From Auanema rhodensis (lineage: Eukaryota > Nematoda > Chromadorea > Rhabditida > Rhabditidae), in contig OZ059895.1 of NCBI GenBank assembly GCA_964057225.1, forward strand, positions 868,001 to 932,000: a DNA stretch of 64,000 nt, given 5' to 3'. Made by a program: the position numbers and the translations under genes. The notes beneath the pieces were generated by a model. That model was not told the DNA's origin, ran no database searches, and was given only the letters and a program-made list of their open reading frames with translations. How positions within the stretch are numbered: position 1 is the first letter of the stretch; the number at the start of each line of letters is the position of its first letter. Shown here in pieces: positions 1 to 12,048 of this stretch.

Positions 1-2106
1 CAGATCGACGCAGCTTAAAAATCCGCATCGAATGCACTATACTACATTGAGAAACGCTTAATACAAAAATTAGTTATGATCGTTTGAAAAATGATGCATT
101 AGTGTATGTTGAGTTTCCATGTACACTCAACATTGCTTCCAAAAACATTTTGACAAAAATTTTTTCGAAACATTTCAAAATAATTTAGCAAAAAGTAGAT
201 GTTTTTAGATTCCTTTTTTTGAGGCAAAGACGATGGACAATGTTATTCAACGAAAAAATTAATTCTTCAGGGTGAAAATTGAGGATATAAGTGTAAACTT
301 ATATCAGTTGATATCTCGGTGCATTTTTAAGCTAGCGCAAATCTGATAACACAAATCGACGCAGCTTAAAAATCCGCATCGAATGCACTATACTACATTG
401 AGAAACGCTTGATACAAAAATTAGTTATGATCGTTTGAAAAATGATGCATTAGTGTATGTTGAGTTTCCATGTACACTCAACATTGCTTCCAAAAACATT
501 TTGACAAAAATTTTTTCGAAAAATTTCAAAATAATTTAGCAGAAAGTAGATGTTTTTAGATTCCATTTTTCAAAGCAAAGACGATGGACAATGTTATTCA
601 ACGAAAAAATTAATTCTTCAGGGTGAAAATCGAGGATATAAGTGTGAACTTATATCAGTTGATATCTCGGTGCATTTTTAAGTTAGCGCAAATCTGATAA
701 CACAGATCGACGCAGCTTAAAAATCCGCATCGAATGCATTATACTACATTGAGAAACGCTTAATACAAAAATTAGTTATGATCGTTTGAAAAATGATGCA
801 TTAGTGTATGTTGAGTTTCCATGTACACTCAACATTGCTTCCAAAAACATTTTGACAAAAATTTTTTCGAAACATTTCAAAATAATTTAGCAAAAAGTAG
901 ATGTTTTTAGATTCCTTTTTTTGAGGCAAAGACGATGGACAATGTTATTCAACGAAAAAATTAATTCTTCAGGGTGAAAATTGAGGATATAAGTGTGAAC
1001 TTATATCAGTTGATATCTCGGTGCATTTTTAAGCTAGCGCAAATCTGATAACACAAATCGACGCAGCTTAAAAATCCGCATCGAATGCACTATACTACAT
1101 TGAGAAACGCTTAATACAAAAATTTGTTATGATCGTTTGAAAAATGATGCATTAGTGTATGTTGAGTTTCCATGTACACTCAACATTGCTTCCAAAAACA
1201 TTTTGACAAAAATTTTTTCGAAACATTGCAAAATAATTCAGCAAAAAGTAGATGTTTTTAGATTCCTTTTTTCAAGGCAAAGACGATGGACAATGTTATT
1301 CAACGAAAAAATTAATTCTTCAGGGTGAAAATCGAGGATATAAGTGTGAACTTATATCAGTTGATATCTCGGTGCATTTTTAAGCTAGCGCAAATCTGAT
1401 AACACAGATCGACGCAGCTTAAAAATCCGCATCGAATGCACTATACTACATTGAGAAACGCTTAATACAAAAATTAGTTATGATCGTTTGAAAAATGATG
1501 CATTAGTGTATGTTGAGTTTCCATGTACACTCAACATTGCTTCCAAAAACATTTTGACAAAAAGTTTTTCGAAAAATTTCAAAATAATTTAGCAAAAAGT
1601 AGATGTTTTTAGATTTCTTTTTTCAAGGCAAAGACGATGGACAATGTTATTCAACGAAAAAATTAATTCTTCAGGGTGAAAATCGAGGATATAAGTGTGA
1701 ACTTATATCAGTTGATATCTCGGTGCATTTTTAAGCTAGCGCAAATCTGATAACACAGATCGACGCAGCTTAAAAATCCGCATCGAGTGCACTATACTAC
1801 ATTGAGAAACGCTTAATACAAAAATTAGTTATGATCGTTTGAAAAATGATGCATTAGTGTATGTTGAGTTTCCATGTACACTCAACATTGCTTCCAAAAA
1901 CATTTTGACAAAAATTTTTTCGAAAAATTTCAAAATAATTTAGCAAAAAGTAGATGTTTTTAGATTCCATTTTTCAAAGCAAAGACGATGGACAATGTTA
2001 TTCAACGAAAAAATTAATTCTTCAGGGTGAAAATCGAGGATATAAGTGTGAACTTATATCAGTTGATATCTCGGTGCATTTTTAAGCTAGCGCAAATCTG
2101 ATAACA

Positions 2107-3510
2107 CAGATCGACGCAGCTTAAAAATCCGCATCGAATGCACTATACTACACTGAGAAACGCTTAATACAAAAATTAGTTATGATCGTTTGAAAAATGA
2201 TGCATTAGTGTATGTTGAGTTTCCATGTACACTCAACATTGCTTCCAAAAACATTTTGACAAAAATTTTTTCGAAAAATTTCAAAATAATTTAGCAAAAA
2301 GTAGATGTTTTTAGATTCCTTTTTTTGAGGCAAAGACGATGGACAATGTTATTCAACGAAAAAATTAATTCTTCAGGGTGAAAATTGAGGATATAAGTGT
2401 GAACTTATATCAGTTGATATCTCGGTGCATTTTTAAGCTAGCGAAAATCTGATAACACAAATCGACGCAGCTTAAAAATCCGCATCGAATGCACTATACT
2501 ACATTGAGAAACGCTTAATACAAAAATTAGTTATGATCGTTTCGAAAATGATGCATTAGTGTATGTTGAGTTTCCATGTACACTCAATATTGCTTCCAAA
2601 AACATTTTGACAAAAATTTTTTCGAAACATTTCAAAATAATTTAGCAAAAAGTAGATGTTTTTAGATTCCTTTTTTTGAGGCAAAGACGATGGACAATGT
2701 TATTCAACAAAAAAATTAATTCTTCAGGGTGAAAATTGAGGATATAAGTGTGAACTTATATCAGTTGATATCTCGGTGCATTTTCAAGCTAGCGCAAATC
2801 TGATAACACAAATCGACGCAGCTTAAAAATCCGCATCGAATGCACTATACTACATTGAGAAACGCTTAATACAAAAATTAGTTATGATCGTTTGAAAAAT
2901 GATGCATTAGTGTATGTTGAGTTTCCATGTACACTCAACATTGCTTCCAAAAACATTTTGACAAAAATTTTTTCGAAAAATTTCAAAATAATTTAGCAAA
3001 AAGTAGATGTTTTTAGATTCCTTTTTTTGAGGCAAAGACGATGGACAATGTTATTCAACGAAAAAATTAATTCTTCAGGGTGAAAATTGAGGATATAAGT
3101 GTGAACTTATATCAGTTGATATCTCGGTGCATTTTTAAGCTAGCGAAAATCTGATAACACAAATCGACGCAGCTTAAAAATCCGCATCGAATGCACTATA
3201 CTACATTGAGAAACGCTTAATACAAAAATTAGTTATGATCGTTTCGAAAATGATGCATTAGTGTATGTTGAGTTTCCATGTACACTCAATATTGCTTCCA
3301 AAAACATTTTGACAAAAATTTTTTCGAAACATTTCAAAATAATTTAGCAAAAAGTAGATGTTTTTAGATTCCTTTTTTTGAGGCAAAGACGATGGACAAT
3401 GTTATTCAACGAAAAAATTAATTCTTCAGGGTGAAAATTGAGGATATAAGTGTGAACTTATATCAGTTGATATCTCGGTGCATTTTCAAGCTAGCGCAAA
3501 TCTGATAACA
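2107..3510 (-). repeat. Two-monomer higher-order repeat, two tandem copies (block A)
   Basis: Monomers 2107-2457 and 2809-3159 both end with AGCGAAAATC. Monomers 2458-2808 and 3160-3510 both carry TTTCGAAAATG, CAATATTGC and TTTTCAAGC. The pair is therefore repeated with a 702-bp period. Copy 1 differs at its first monomer (CAGATC and CACTGAG against CAAATC and CATTGAG) and at one base in the second (CAACAAAAAAA against CAACGAAAAAA). A third copy lies at 5266-5967 on the strength of the same markers. This is read by eye and is not an alignment. Confidence 0.8.
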
Positions 3511-5265
3511 CAAATCGACGCAGCTTAAAAATCCGCATCGAATGCACTATACTACATTGAGAAACGCTTAATACAAAAATTAGTTATGATCGTTTGAAAA
3601 ATGATGCATTAGTGTATGTTGAGTTTCCATGTACACTCAATATTGCTTCCAAAAACATTTTGACAAAAATTTTTTCGAAAAATTTCAAAATAATTTAGCA
3701 AAAAGTAGATGTTTTTAGATTCCATTTTTCAAGGCAAAGACGATGGACAATGTTATTCAACGAAAAAAATAATTCTTCAGGGTGAAAATCGAGGATATAA
3801 GTGTGAACTTATATCAGTTGATATCTCGGTGCATTTTTAAGCTAGCGCAAATCTGATAACACAGATCGACGCAGCTTAAAAATCCGCATCGAATGCACTA
3901 TACTACACTGAGAAACGCTTAATACAAAAATTAGTTATGATCGTTTGAAAAATGATGCATTAGTGTATGTTGAGTTTCCATGTACACTCAACATTGCTTC
4001 CAAAAACATTTTGACAAAAATTTTTTCGAAAAATTTCAAAATAATTTAGCAAAAAGTACATGTTTTTAGATTCCATTTTTCAAGGCAAAGACGATAGACA
4101 ATGTTATTCAATGAAAAAATTAATTCTTCAGGGTGAAAATCGAGGATATAAGTGTGAACTTATATCAGTTGATATCTCGGTGCATTTTTAAGCTAGCGCA
4201 AATCTGATAACACAGATCGACGCAGCTTAAAAATCCGCATCGAGTGCACTATACTACATTGAGAAACGCTTAATACAAAAATTAGTTATGATCGTTTGAA
4301 AAATGATGCATTAGTGTATGTTGAGTTTCCATGTACACTCAACATTGCTTCCAAAAACATTTTGACAAAAATTTTTTCGAAAAATTTCAAAATAATTCAG
4401 CAAAAAGTAGATGTTTTTAGATTCCATTTTTCAAAGCAAAGACGATGGACAATGTTATTCAACGAAAAAATTAATTCTTCAGGGTGAAAATCGAGGATAT
4501 AAGTGTGAACTTATATCAGTTGATATCTCGGTGCATTTTTAAGCTAGCGCAAATCTGATAACACAGATCGACGCAGCTTAAAAATCCGCATCGAATGCAC
4601 TATACTACATTGAGAAACGCTTAATACAAAAATTAGTTATGATCGTTTGAAAAATGATGCATTAGTGTATGTTGAGTTTCCATGTACACTCAACATTGCT
4701 TCCAAAAACATTTTGACAAAAATTTTTTCGAAACATTTCAAAATAATTTAGCAAAAAGTAGATGTTTTTAGATTCCTTTTTTTGAGGCAAAGACGATGGA
4801 CAATGTTATTCAACGAAAAAATTAATTCTTCAGGGTGAAAATTGAGGATATAAGTGTAAACTTATATCAGTTGATATCTCGGTGCATTTTTAAGCTAGCG
4901 CAAATCTGATAACACAAATCGACGCAGCTTAAAAATCCGCATCGAATGCACTATACTACATTGAGAAACGCTTAATACAAAAATTAGTTATGATCGTTTG
5001 AAAAATGATGCATTAGTGTATGTTGTGTTTCCATGTACACTCAACATTGCTTCCAAAAACATTTTGACAAAAATTTTTTCGAAACATTTCAAAATAATTT
5101 AGCAAAAAGTAGATGTTTTTAGATTCCTTTTTTTGAGGCAAAGACGATGGACAATGTTATTCAACGAAAAAATTAATTCTTCAGGGTGAAAATTGAGGAT
5201 ATAAGTGTAAACTTATATCAGTTGATATCTCGGTGCATTTTTAAGCTAGCGCAAATCTGATAACA

Positions 5266-5967
5266 CAAATCGACGCAGCTTAAAAATCCGCATCGAATGC
5301 ACTATACTACATTGAGAAACGCTTAATACAAAAATTAGTTATGATCGTTTGAAAAATGATGCATTAGTGTATGTTGTGTTTCCATGTACACTCAACATTG
5401 CTTCCAAAAACATTTTGACAAAAATTTTTTCGAAACATTTCAAAATAATTTAGCAAAAAGTAGATGTTTTTAGATTCCTTTTTTTGAGGCAAAGACGATG
5501 GACAATGTTATTCAACGAAAAAATTAATTCTTCAGGGTGAAAATTGAGGATATAAGTGTGAACTTATATCAGTTGATATCTCGGTGCATTTTTAAGCTAG
5601 CGAAAATCTGATAACACAAATCGACGCAGCTTAAAAATCCGCATCGAATGCACTATACTACATTGAGAAACGCTTAATACAAAAATTAGTTATGATCGTT
5701 TCGAAAATGATGCATTAGTGTATGTTGAGTTTCCATGTACACTCAATATTGCTTCCAAAAACATTTTGACAAAAATTTTTTCGAAACATTTCAAAATAAT
5801 TTAGCAAAAAGTAGATGTTTTTAGATTCCTTTTTTTGAGGCAAAGACGATGGACAATGTTATTCAACGAAAAAATTAATTCTTCAGGGTGAAAATTGAGG
5901 ATATAAGTGTGAACTTATATCAGTTGATATCTCGGTGCATTTTCAAGCTAGCGCAAATCTGATAACA
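5266..5967 (-). repeat. Dispersed copy of the block A two-monomer repeat
   Basis: The monomer at 5266 ends with AGCGAAAATC. The next, at 5617, has TTTCGAAAATG, CAATATTGC and TTTTCAAGC, the same marker pair as 2107-3510. It differs in carrying TGTTGTGTTT, which it shares with the preceding monomer at 4915. That sharing suggests the pair was joined to a different neighbour by unequal exchange. Confidence 0.7.
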
Positions 5968-6080
5968 CAAATCGACGCAGCTTAAAAATCCGCATTGAAT
6001 GCACTATACTACATTGAGAAACGCTTAATACAAAAATTAGTTATGATCGTTTGAAAAATGATGCATTAGTGTATGTTGAG

Positions 6081-6081
6081 T
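6081..6081. other. Strand-switch (inversion) junction inside the satellite
   Basis: Left of this base the array reads in minus orientation up to ATGTTGAGT, and from this base it reads in plus orientation as TAAGCTGCG. In majority-strand numbering the minus block stops at position 254 and the plus block starts at position 351 or 1. The T at 6081 fits both sides, giving 1 bp of shared sequence and no inserted DNA. Position 254 is the inner end of one arm of the monomer's 9-bp dyad at 235-262, and the plus side starts inside the arm of the boundary dyad. The two sides belong to different subfamilies, so the junction is not a mirror-image fold-back of one sequence. Confidence 0.95.
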
Positions 6082-6432
6082 AAGCTGCGTCGATCTGTGT
6101 TATCAGATTTGCGCTAGCTTAAAAATGCACCGAGATATCAACTGATATAAGTTCACACTTATATCCTCGATTTTCACCCTGAAGAATTGATTTTTTCGTT
6201 GAATAACATTGTCTATCGTCTTTGCCTTGAAAAATGGAATCTAAAAACATCTACTTTTTGCTAAATTATTTTGAAATTTTTCGAAAAAATTTTTGTCAAA
6301 ATGTTTTTGGAAGCAATGTTGAGTGTACATGGAAACTCAACATACACTAATGCATCATTTTTCAAACGATCATAACTAATTTTTGTATCAAGCGTTTCTC
6401 AATGTAGTATAGTGCATTCGATGCGGATTTTT

Positions 6433-6782
6433 AAGCTGCGTCGATCTGTGTTATCAGATTTGCGCTAGCTTAAAAATGCACCGAGATATCAACTGATATA
6501 AGTTCACACTTATATCCTCGATTTTCACCCTGAAGAATTAATTTTTTCGTTGAATAACATTGTCCATCGTCTTTGCCTTGAGAAAGGGAACCTAAAAACA
6601 TCTACTTTTTGCTAAATTATTTTGAAATTTTTGGAAAAAATTTTTGTCAAAATGTTTTTGGAAGCAATGTTGAGTGTACATTTAAACTCAACATACACTA
6701 ATGCATCATTTTTCAAACGATCATAACTAATTTTTGTTCAAGCGTTTCTCAATGTAGTATAGTGCATTCGATGCGGATTTTT
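6433..6782 (+). repeat. 350-bp monomer with a 1-bp deletion
   Basis: This unit reads TTTTTGTTCAAGCG near 6731-6744 where its relatives read TTTTTGTATCAAGCG, so one A is missing after 6737. It also carries AAAGGGAACC and ACATTTAAACTC, both unusual, which makes it one of the most diverged copies in block B. It lies one monomer from the strand-switch junction, where older, less homogenised copies would be expected at the edge of a sub-array. Confidence 0.9.
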
Positions 6783-7835
6783 AAGCTGCGTCGATCTGTG
6801 TTATCAGATTTGCGCTAGCTTAAAAATGCACCGAGATATCAACTGATATAAGTTCACACTTATATCCTCGATTTTCACCCTGAAGAATTGATTTTTTCGT
6901 TGAATAACATTGTCTATCGTCTTTGCCTTGAAAAATGGAATCTAAAAACATCTACGTTTTGCTAAATTATTTTGAAATTTTTCGAAAAAATTTTTGTCAA
7001 AATGTTTTTGGAAGCAATGTTGAGTGTACATGGAAACTCAACATACACTAATGCATCATTTTTCAAACAATCATAACTAATTTTTGTATCAAACGTTTCT
7101 CAATGTAGTATAGTGCATTCGATGCGGATTTTTAAGCTGCGTCGATCTGTGTTATCAGATTTGCGCTAGCTTAAAAATGCACCGAGATATCAACTGATAT
7201 AAGTTCACACTTATATCCTCGATTTTCACCCTGAAGAATTGATTTTTTCGTTGAATAACATTGTCTATCGTCTTTGCCTTGAAAAATGGAATCTAAAAAC
7301 ATCTACTTTTTGCTAAATTATTTTGAAATTTTTCGAAAAAATTTTTGTCAAAATGTTTTTGGAAGCAATGTTGAGTGTACATGGAAACTCAACATACACT
7401 AATGCATCATTTTTCAAACGATCATAACTAATTTTTGTATCAAGCGTTTCTCAATGTAGTATAGTGCATTCGATGCGGATTTTTAAGCTGCGTCGATCTG
7501 TGTTATCAGATTTGCGCTAGCTTAAAAATGCACCGAGATATCAACTGATATAAGTTCACACTTATATCCACGATTTTCACCCTGAAGAATTAATTTTTTC
7601 GTTGAATAACATTGTCCATCGTCTTTGCCTTGAAAAATGGAATCTAAAAACATCTACTTTTTGCTAAATTATTTTGAAATTTTTCGAAAAAATTTTTGTC
7701 AAAATGTTTTTGGAAGCAATGTTGAGTGTACATGGAAACTCAACATACACTAATGCATCATTTTTCAAACAATCATAACTAATTTGTGTATTAAGCGTTT
7801 CTCAATGTAGTATAGTGCATTCGATGCGGATTTTT

Positions 7836-9941
7836 AAGCTGCGTCGATCTGTGTTATCAGATTTGCGCTAGCTTAAAAATGCACCGAGATATCAACTGAT
7901 ATAAGTTCACACTTATATCCTCGATTTTCACCCTGAAGAATTGATTTTTTCGTTGAATAACATTGTCTATCGTCTTTGCCTCGAAAAATGGAATCTAAAA
8001 ACATCTACTTTTTGCTAAATTATTTTGAAATTTTTCGAAGAAATTTTTGTCAAAATGTTTTTGGAAGCAATGTTGAGTGTACATGGAAACTCAACATACA
8101 CTAATGCATCATTTTTCAAACAATCATAACTAATTTGTGTATTAAGCGTTTCTCAATGTAGTATAGTGCATTCGATGCGGATTTTTAAGCTGCGTCGATC
8201 TGTGTTATCAGATTTGCGCTAGCTTAAAAATGCACCGAGATATCAACTGATATAAGTTTACACTTATATCCTCGATTTTCACCCTGAAGAATTGATTTTT
8301 TCGTTGAATAACATTGTCTATCGTCTTTGCCTTGAAAAATGAAATCTAAAAACATCTACTTTTTGCTAAATTATTTTGAAATTTTTGGAAAAAATTTTTG
8401 TCAAAATGTTTTTGGAAGCAATGTTGAGTGTACATGGAAACTCAACATACACTAATGCATCATTTTTCAAACGATCATAACTAATTTTTGTATCAAGCGT
8501 TTCTCAATGTAGTATAGTGCATTCGATGCGGATTTTTAAGCTGCGTCGATCTGTGTTATCAGATTTGCGCTAGCTTAAAAATGCACCGAGATATCAACTG
8601 ATATAAGTTCACACTTATATCCTCGATTTTCACCCTGAAGAATTGATTTTTTCGTTGAATAACATTGTCTATCGTCTTTGCCTTGAAAAATGGAATCTAA
8701 AAACATCTACGTTTTGCTAAATTATTTTGAAATTTTTCGAAAAAATTTTTGTCAAAATGTTTTTGGAAGCAATGTTGAGTGTACATGGAAACTCAACATA
8801 CACTAATGCATCATTTTTCAAACAATCATAACTAATTTTTGTATCAAACGTTTCTCAATGTAGTATAGTGCATTCGATGCGGATTTTTAAGCTGCGTCGA
8901 TCTGTGTTATCAGATTTGCGCTAGCTTAAAAATGCACCGAGATATCAACTGATATAAGTTCACACTTATATCCTCGATTTTCACCCTGAAGAATTGATTT
9001 TTTCGTTGAATAACATTGTCTATCGTCTTTGCCTCGAAAAATGGAATCTAAAAACATCTACTTTTTGCTAAATTATTTTGAAATTTTTCGAAGAAATTTT
9101 TGTCAAAATGTTTTTGGAAGCAATGTTGAGTGTACATGGAAACTCAACATACACTAATGCATCATTTTTCAAACAATCATAACTAATTTGTGTATTAAGC
9201 GTTTCTCAATGTAGTATAGTGCATTCGATGCGGATTTTTAAGCTGCGTCGATCTGTGTTATCAGATTTGCGCTAGCTTAAAAATGCACCGAGATATCAAC
9301 TGATATAAGTTTACACTTATATCCTCGATTTTCACCCTGAAGAATTGATTTTTTCGTTGAATAACATTGTCTATCGTCTTTGCCTTGAAAAATGAAATCT
9401 AAAAACATCTACTTTTTGCTAAATTATTTTGAAATTTTTGGAAAAAATTTTTGTCAAAATGTTTTTGGAAGCAATGTTGAGTGTACATGGAAACTCAACA
9501 TACACTAATGCATCATTTTTCAAACGATCATAACTAATTTTTGTATCAAGCGTTTCTCAATGTAGTATAGTGCATTCGATGCGGATTTTTAAGCTGCGTC
9601 GATCTGTGTTATCAGATTTGCGCTAGCTTAAAAATGCACCGAGATATCAACTGATATAAGTTCACACTTATATCCTCGATTTTCACCCTGAAGAATTGAT
9701 TTTTTCGTTGAATAACATTGTCTATCGTCTTTGCCTTGAAAAATGGAATCTAAAAACATCTACGTTTTGCTAAATTATTTTGAAATTTTTCGAAAAAATT
9801 TTTGTCAAAATGTTTTTGGAAGCAATGTTGAGTGTACATGGAAACTCAACATACACTAATGCATCATTTTTCAAACAATCATAACTAATTTTTGTATCAA
9901 ACGTTTCTCAATGTAGTATAGTGCATTCGATGCGGATTTTT
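7836..9941 (+). repeat. Three-monomer higher-order repeat, two tandem copies
   Basis: The trimer 7836-8888 is followed directly by 8889-9941 with the same three types in order. The first is CCTCGAAAAATGG with TTCGAAGAAAT. The second is GTTTACAC with AAATGAAATC and TTTGGAAAAAAT. The third is CTACGTTTTGC with GTATCAAACG. I saw no difference between the copies by eye over the 1,053-bp period. The third type also appears alone at 6783. Confidence 0.88.
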
Positions 9942-10994
9942 AAGCTGCGTCGATCTGTGTTATCAGATTTGCGCTAGCTTAAAAATGCACCGAGATATCA
10001 ACTGATATAAGTTCACACTTATATCCTCGATTTTCACCCTGAAGAATTGATTTTTTCGTTGAATAACATTGTCTATCGTCTTTGCCTTGAAAAATGGAAT
10101 CTAAAAACATCTACTTTTTGCTAAATTATTTTGAAATTTTTCGAAAAAATTTTTGTCAAAATGTTTTTGGAAGCAATGTTGAGTGTACATGGAAACTCAA
10201 CATACACTAATGCATCATTTTTCAAACGATCATAACTAATTTTTGTATCAAGCGTTTCTCAATGTAGTAGAGTGCATTCGATGCGGATTTTTAAGCTGCG
10301 TCGATCTGTGTTATCAGATTTGCGCTAGCTTAAAAATGCACCGAGATATCAACTGATATAAGTTCACACTTATATCCTCGATTTTCACCCTGAAGAATTA
10401 ATTTTTTCGTTGAATAACATTGTCCATCGTCTTTGCCTTGAGAAATGGAATCTAAAAACATCTACTTTTTGCTAAATTATTTTGAAATTTTTGGAAAAAA
10501 TTTTTGTCAAAATGTTTTTGGAAGCAATGTTGAGTGTACATGGAAACTCAACATACACTAATGCATCATTTTTCAAACGATCATAACTAATTTTTGTATC
10601 AAACGTTTCTCAATGTAGTATAGTGCATTCGATGCGGATTTTTAAGCTGCGTCGATCTGTGTTATCAGATTTGCGCTAGCTTAAAAATGCACCGAGATAT
10701 CAACTGATATAAGTTCACACTTATATCCTCGATTTTCACCCTGAAGAATTGATTTTTTCGTTGAATAACATTGTCTATCGTCTTTGCCTTGAAAAATGGA
10801 ATCTAAAATCATCTACTTTTTGCTAAAATATTTCGAAATTTTTCGAAGAAATTTTTGTCAAAATGTTTTTGGAAGCAATGTTGAGTGTACATGGAAACTC
10901 AACATACACTAATGCATCATTTTTCAAACAATCATAACTAATTTGTGTATTAAGCGTTTCTCAATGTAGTATAGTGCATTCGATGCGGATTTTT
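9942..10994 (+). repeat. Three-monomer segment duplicated nine monomers away (copy 1)
   Basis: The first monomer carries the rare GTAGTAGAG, where others have GTAGTATAG. The second has TTGAGAAATGG with TTTGGAAAAAAT. The third combines CTAAAATCATC with GCTAAAATATTTCG. The same three, including both rare variants, recur at 13102-14154. The spacing is 3,160 bp, which is nine monomers plus the 1-bp insertion of the unit at 10995. Confidence 0.85.
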
Positions 10995-11346
10995 AAGCTG
11001 CGTCGATCTGTGTTATCAGATTTGCGCTAGCTTAAAAATGCACCGAGATATCAACTGATATAAGTTCACACTTATATCCTCGATTTTCACCCTGAAGAAT
11101 TGATTTTTTCGTTGAATAACATTGTCCATCGTCTTTGCCTTGAAAAATGGAATCTAAAAACATCTACTTTTTGCTAAATTATTTTGAAATTTTTGGAAAA
11201 AAATTTTTGTCAAAATGTTTTTGGAAGCAATGTTGAGTGTACATGGAAACTCAACATACACTAATGCATCATTTTTCAAACGATCATAACTAATTTTTGT
11301 ATCAAACGTTTCTCAATGTAGTATAGTGCATTCGATGCGGATTTTT
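10995..11346 (+). repeat. 352-bp monomer with a 1-bp insertion
   Basis: The A run after TTTTGG is seven bases long at 11197-11203, against six in all sister copies with the TTGG variant. This moves the phase of every later monomer by +1. A homopolymer length change of this kind may be real or a sequencing or consensus error. Confidence 0.85.
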
Positions 11347-12048
11347 AAGCTGCGTCGATCTGTGTTATCAGATTTGCGCTAGCTTAAAAATGCACCGAGA
11401 TATCAACTGATATAAGTTCACACTTATATCCTCGATTTTCACCCTGAAGAATTGATTTTTTCGTTGAATAACATTGTCTATCGTCTTTGCCTCGAAAAAT
11501 GGAATCTAAAAACATCTACTTTTTGCTAAATTATTTTGAAATTTTTCGAAGAAATTTTTGTCAAAATGTTTTTGGAAGCAATGTTGAGTGTACATGGAAA
11601 CTCAACATACACTAATGCATCATTTTTCAAACAATCATAACTAATTTGTGTATTAAGCGTTTCTCAATGTAGTATAGTGCATTCGATGCGGATTTTTAAG
11701 CTGCGTCGATCTGTGTTATCAGATTTGCGCTAGCTTAAAAATGCACCGAGATATCAACTGATATAAGTTCACACTTATATCCTCGATTTTCACCCTGAAG
11801 AATTGATTTTTTCGTTGAATAACATTGTCTATCGTCTTTGCCTCGAAAAATGGAATCTAAAAACATCTACTTTTTGCTAAATTATTTTGAAATTTTTCGA
11901 AGAAATTTTTGTCAAAATGTTTTTGGAAGCAATGTTGAGTGTACATGGAAACTCAACATACACTAACGCATCATTTTTCAAACAATCATAACTAATTTGT
12001 GTATTAAGCGTTTCTCAATGTAGTATAGTGCATTCGATGCGGATTTTT

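Larger units (their letters stand above)
1..6081 (-). repeat. Block A: satellite sub-array in minus orientation
   Basis: Seventeen monomers of exactly 351 bp start at 1, 352, 703 and so on to 5617, followed by a 114-bp piece (5968-6081). All read as the reverse complement of the rest of the window. The block is a distinct subfamily. Read in the majority orientation, most copies carry CCTCAAAAAAAGG where block B has CCTTGAAAAATGG, many have ATGTTTCG in place of ATTTTTCG near monomer position 196, and all carry the AATTAATT and TGTCCATC variants that only part of block B shares. Other block A variants are GCTAGCGAAAATC, CTCAATATTGC and GTGTAAAC. Block A is more mixed than block B and has fewer perfect multi-monomer copies. 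Confidence 0.95.

Noticed and set aside
1137-1328. Open frames of 63 codons in block A (also at 4296)
   Set aside because: These are again satellite sequence; AATTCAG replaces AATTTAG and removes a TAG. Neighbouring copies with the same sequence are closed.
6061-6130. The strand switch as a transposon end or target site duplication
   Set aside because: There is no inserted DNA, terminal inverted repeat or direct duplication at the joint. Both sides are plain satellite sharing one base.
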